From a bacterium (GTDB lineage: Bacteria; Actinomycetota; Acidimicrobiia; Acidimicrobiales; Bin134), in NCBI GenBank assembly GCA_026708015.1, contig JAPOVT010000030.1, forward strand, positions 1-64,000: a stretch of 64,000 nt of DNA, given 5' to 3'. A program made the position numbers and the translations under genes. Of this stretch, positions 61,701 to 64,000 are shown piece after piece (the first letter of the stretch is position 1; every line of letters starts with the position of its first letter). A model generated the notes under the pieces. That model saw only the letters and a program-made list of their open reading frames with translations, was not told where the DNA came from and did not search any database.

Positions 61701-61875
61701 GCGCATCACTGAGCCGATAGCCCAGCACCGGCTCAGACTGGGAGTCTCGCCCCAGCGTCCCCGCCGGTCCAAGGTTCTCGTCGAACCCGTCCACCACCTC
61801 CCAACCCAACTCCGACAACAACCGCATCGCCGGCCGCTCCACCAAGGCGTCCTCACTCAGCCGCCCAGGACTCAC
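58711..61875 (-). CDS. hsdR: Type I restriction enzyme R subunit
   Basis: 1054 residues. The N-terminal PD-(D/E)xK nuclease has RADVVLFVNGIPLVLVELK, with Asp149 and E163-x-K165. The SF2 translocase has Walker A HTQGSGKS at about 298-305, MVTDRAELDDQL, DEAH in ITDEAHRSQ, FIGFTGTPLIAGEEE, and LTGFDSPSTSTVYLDKPMRN. The C-terminal helical part contacts the methylase core. It cleaves unmethylated DNA at a distance after ATP-driven translocation. Last gene of the hsdM-hsdS-hsdR operon; start overlaps the hsdS stop by four bases. Confidence 0.95.
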   Translation of the reverse strand: MSPGRLSEDALVERPAMRLLSELGWEVVDGFDENLGPAGTLGRDSQSEPVLGYRLSDALLVLNPGVPQSALDKAAEQLKQDRSAMDRVRANREVYGLLREGAKVEVADDDGERQMVTVRLVDWDRVSANDWLAVSQFWISGDMYNRRADVVLFVNGIPLVLVELKVSHKNVRDAFDGNLRDYRDAVPHLFWFNAFVMLSNGADTLVGSTFADWGHFAEWKKIDSEGEQGIVSLETALRGTCQPQRLLDLVGNFIAFMERPGGLVKALAKNHQFLGVNNSLEALREVGRREGRLGVFWHTQGSGKSLSMLWFTQKVLRKESGNWTFVMVTDRAELDDQLYGDFADCGVITAGQRVHAETSAHLRELLGQDHRYVFTLIHKFIPPERGQQMPVLSERDDIVVITDEAHRSQYDTLAANMRLALPSASFIGFTGTPLIAGEEETRRVFGDYVSIYNFRDSIADGATVPLFYENRIPELQLVNDDFDEELEDLLEAAALDNAQEKAVARQFSRQYQLITRPQRLEEIAADLVRHFVNRGFRGKAMYVAIGKATAVRMYDLVEAEWARYQVELEAELADTPEPGRAHLESLIEFMATTDMAMVVSQAQNEVADMAAAGLGIAKHRKRMVQEDLDSKFKDPDDPFRLVFVCAMWLTGFDSPSTSTVYLDKPMRNHALMQTIARANRVFPDKDNGLIVDYVGVFRNLEKALAIYGADHAGTSLDNDGLEVDPPIRPKTDLIAELQAALGEVDDFCDNHDIGLAELEVAQGFEFIALQQAAVEALLVDEQTRRTYVALARRARKTFKALLPDPEAMAVAHKVAVIRTIASKIESSTEAPDISGVMESVSELLDRSVAANEYIIGTGDADPLIDLNQLDFEQLILSFGGRRRTAAKAIEKNIEARLDEAVRKNPTRLDLAEQFRQLIDEYNAGTYNLEELLRRLKAINDELTAEEQRAVREDLSEAELAIYDLLTKPEPDLTKAEARTVKGAARKLLKHVEEKLVLDWKRKQQTRSAVRVTVRNVLDNELPDVYERELFDRKVNAVYEHIYTSYHNNGESVYS

Positions 61876-63095
61876 GCCCCCACAGCCTCCAACCCCAAAT
61901 CAAACTCCGACACATCCAGCTCCCCGGACACCAAGCGCGGTAACAGCAGATCACGGGCCTCGCGCAAAATGACGTTCTGTTGAGAGAGATTCGCTATCAA
62001 GTCGGCCATCGGAGCAGCCACAGCCTCAAAGGCTACGATGACGGAGCAGGGCGGCTTCAGCAGCTGGATCAACTCCATGTCACTCTTGGTGACGGCGTTG
62101 AAGATTGTCCCACCCCCAATCGAATCCTCGACGGCGAACTTGTCCTTCAACTGCAACAGCAGGAAGTTCTGGTTGCCATCCAGGGCTCGGATAGCGCTGA
62201 GGCCTCGGCCGACGACGAGACGGTCAGAAGCCACATTGATGCGGCCGACAGGAGCCCTGACGCTGAACAAGATGTCCCCGGCCTCGGCCACCCGATTGTC
62301 CACTGTCGTCCATTTGGAGTGAGTTGGGAACCGCTGTCCGAAGTCCGTCACGCCCTGATGGAATGGGAGTCCTTCTCCAGTCTCGTTGTAGTACTCAGAC
62401 TTTGGTGACTGGCCCATGACGAGTGAACAAGCCTCGGCCAGCAGAGACACCTCCCACCCCTCGGGGATCGGGCCGAGGTCGGAGTCAACCAGCACGACAT
62501 CCTCATGCCCCGGAAACCGGAAGTACACAAACCACTCCCGATACAACAACCGAGCCATCTCCTCCAAAATCTCAATCCGCCGCCGATTGTTCTCAATCAG
62601 ATCGTCAAATGCCGACAGCCTCGCCCCTATGTGTCTTTGCGCCTGCAACGGAGGCAGTTCCGGAATAGGTAGTGCTCGGATGTCTTCCATGTTTAGGTGT
62701 GGAACCGTTGCTCCATTTGCTACCCCGCTCATCCAATGTTGGATGTCATGCGCCAAGAGTCGATAAGTCAGAAATTGAGGATCTACCTTCTCCTCGTCAG
62801 GTCTGATCAAGACCGTTCGCTGCCCTAGCACTGGCTCCATCCCTGGTGTGATCAGACCCACATTTCCCACAGGCGCCTCTCGTGCGAGTATGAGATCACC
62901 TGGTTGGGGTTCGGCACGACGAGTCCACTCCGCGTAAATCACTGCATCGACTCGGTGTGCGCCTGTCAGGTCAATACGACCCCGTCCGATGTCTGTTGTT
63001 CGAACCAGGGGATAGCTGACTAAATCGTCTGTCTTTGGAGCTGTCTTGTGTTCGCAATCCACGATTTCGGTGCACAACTCGGACAACGGCGTCAT
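61872..63095 (-). CDS. hsdS: Type I restriction enzyme specificity subunit
   Basis: 407 residues with two target-recognition domains and central and C-terminal conserved helices. The first domain (about 5-150) has [20 protein letters not shown], then the helix [20 protein letters not shown]. The second (about 215-350) has [20 protein letters not shown], with the helix [20 protein letters not shown] after it. Each recognises half of a bipartite site. Complete length, no break. The ATG overlaps the hsdM stop by four bases. Confidence 0.92.
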   Translation of the reverse strand: MTPLSELCTEIVDCEHKTAPKTDDLVSYPLVRTTDIGRGRIDLTGAHRVDAVIYAEWTRRAEPQPGDLILAREAPVGNVGLITPGMEPVLGQRTVLIRPDEEKVDPQFLTYRLLAHDIQHWMSGVANGATVPHLNMEDIRALPIPELPPLQAQRHIGARLSAFDDLIENNRRRIEILEEMARLLYREWFVYFRFPGHEDVVLVDSDLGPIPEGWEVSLLAEACSLVMGQSPKSEYYNETGEGLPFHQGVTDFGQRFPTHSKWTTVDNRVAEAGDILFSVRAPVGRINVASDRLVVGRGLSAIRALDGNQNFLLLQLKDKFAVEDSIGGGTIFNAVTKSDMELIQLLKPPCSVIVAFEAVAAPMADLIANLSQQNVILREARDLLLPRLVSGELDVSEFDLGLEAVGA

Positions 63096-64000
63096 GTTGA
63101 TAGTTCAAGTGATCGTCGGACGCCCTCTGAAAGCTCTTCCGCCTCAGCTGAGAGCCGGGCGAATTCCTGCGATAGAGCGGGCAACACTTGATCCAGTTTC
63201 ACCTGGTCAATCAGGCTCGGGGCGGCGATGTATCTTCCCGGGTTCAAGCTCCACCCCTGTTCTTCGATCTCCTCAAGCGAAGCGGTCGCGCAGAGACCGG
63301 CCACGTCGACATAAGGGCCTTCGGGGAACCTCTCGTCAAGCGATTCCTCGCTTCCTGCGTCGAACTCTGGCTCTTGGCCTCGCCAGAGCCGGACGATGTT
63401 GGCAAGGAATTCGATTTGCTGGGGTGTCCAGTCGCGGTGGGCCCGGTCGATCTGGTTGTAGATGTCTCGGGCATCGATGAACAGCACTTGGTCGGCTTGG
63501 TCGGTGTATTGCTTGCCGCGGTCGAGGAACCACAGCGTCACGGGCAAGGTGACGGTGTAGAACATGTTGGTGCCGACGGCGATGATCACGTCGACGCTGC
63601 GGTCCTCGATCAGCTTGCGGCGAATCTCAAGTTCACTGCCCCTGGCATCCGACGCGGAGTTGGCCATGACGAACCCGGCCCGACCGTCTCGGTTGAGGGC
63701 GGAGTAGAAGGTCTGGATCCACAGGTAGTTGCCGTTGTCAGGCTTGGGTAGCCCGAACGGGAACCGGGGATCGTCTTCGAGCTTGGCCTTGTCGATCTTG
63801 TTGACGTTGAACGGGGGATTGGCCATCACGAAGTCGAACTCGCCAACCGAATCGTGAAGATCCTCGTAGTAGGTGTTGCCCTCCCGGATATCGCCAGCAA
63901 GCCCATGGACGGCGAGGTTCATCTTGGCCAGCTTGACGGTGTCGCCGGTCTTCTCCTGCCCGTAAATCGACAGCTCCGCGCTGGGATCGCGGCGATGCCG
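63092..64000 (-). CDS. hsdM: Type I restriction enzyme methyltransferase subunit (5' part outside window)
   Basis: 302 C-terminal codons; the frame is open to the right edge (reading in from [20 protein letters not shown]). [16 protein letters not shown] is motif IV (NPPF) for N6-adenine methylation. [20 protein letters not shown] and [20 protein letters not shown] are family-typical. The C-terminal helix ([20 protein letters not shown]) binds HsdS. Motif I lies beyond the window. First gene of the operon. Confidence 0.95.
   Translation of the reverse strand, partial: RHRRDPSAELSIYGQEKTGDTVKLAKMNLAVHGLAGDIREGNTYYEDLHDSVGEFDFVMANPPFNVNKIDKAKLEDDPRFPFGLPKPDNGNYLWIQTFYSALNRDGRAGFVMANSASDARGSELEIRRKLIEDRSVDVIIAVGTNMFYTVTLPVTLWFLDRGKQYTDQADQVLFIDARDIYNQIDRAHRDWTPQQIEFLANIVRLWRGQEPEFDAGSEESLDERFPEGPYVDVAGLCATASLEEIEEQGWSLNPGRYIAAPSLIDQVKLDQVLPALSQEFARLSAEAEELSEGVRRSLELST

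Overview
This window comes from a high-GC chromosome that is very probably actinobacterial. The clues are a mycothiol-type maleylpyruvate isomerase relative, an LLM flavin/F420-type oxidoreductase, a PPOX-class protein, a PimB-like mannosyltransferase, an MtrA-MtrB-LpqB-like cluster and many GTG starts. The mix of acyl-CoA dehydrogenase, P450, SDR and DUF1214 genes suggests an Acidimicrobiia-like lineage, but no rRNA is present and this is inference.

Positions 1-21,100 are an accessory region rich in mobile, toxin-antitoxin and DNA-modification genes. It opens with a broken IS3-family transposase. It then carries a GIY-YIG-like small protein, a single-chain MmeI-like restriction-modification enzyme with an altered SAM-binding motif, and an HTH/ASCH pair. 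Four toxin-antitoxin modules follow (ParD-like/zeta, VapBC, HipBA, FitAB), interspersed with a KhtTU-type cation:proton antiporter, an unusual 11-residue-repeat protein and a tRNA-Val. The last part holds a PQQ-type beta-propeller lipoprotein, an AhpD-like gene with an in-frame TGA, and a DNA methyltransferase divergent from a broken gene with nuclease-like and HEAT-like parts.

Positions 21,100-37,500 are metabolic and transport genes: an iron-type ABC importer (ATPase and fused permease), an alpha/beta hydrolase lacking its serine nucleophile, an acyl-CoA dehydrogenase with a TIM-barrel isomerase, a cytochrome P450, an LLM oxidoreductase, a class III aminotransferase, two SDRs with a zinc alcohol dehydrogenase, an internally deleted DegT-family gene, a metallopeptidase, a DUF1214-type protein and an amidohydrolase.

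Positions 37,500-56,800 are mostly housekeeping: PPOX protein, class A penicillin-binding protein, zinc-ribbon coiled-coil protein, RNase P RNA, FGGY kinase, trpD-NYN-queG-pimB-like operon, aminotransferase, phosphofructokinase, mtrA-mtrB-lpqB-like genes, inositol monophosphatase and threonine aldolase.

Positions 56,800-64,000 return to defence: a PIN-domain protein next to an AAA ATPase, then a type I restriction-modification operon (hsdM-hsdS-hsdR) running off the right edge.

The most interesting observation is at 17227-17796. The AhpD/carboxymuconolactone-decarboxylase gene has a TGA exactly where the second Cys of the CxxC motif is expected. The downstream frame is intact, and a hairpin begins 12 nt after the TGA with a placement like a bacterial SECIS element. 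It is best read as one selenoprotein gene (C59-x-x-U62) split by ordinary gene calling.
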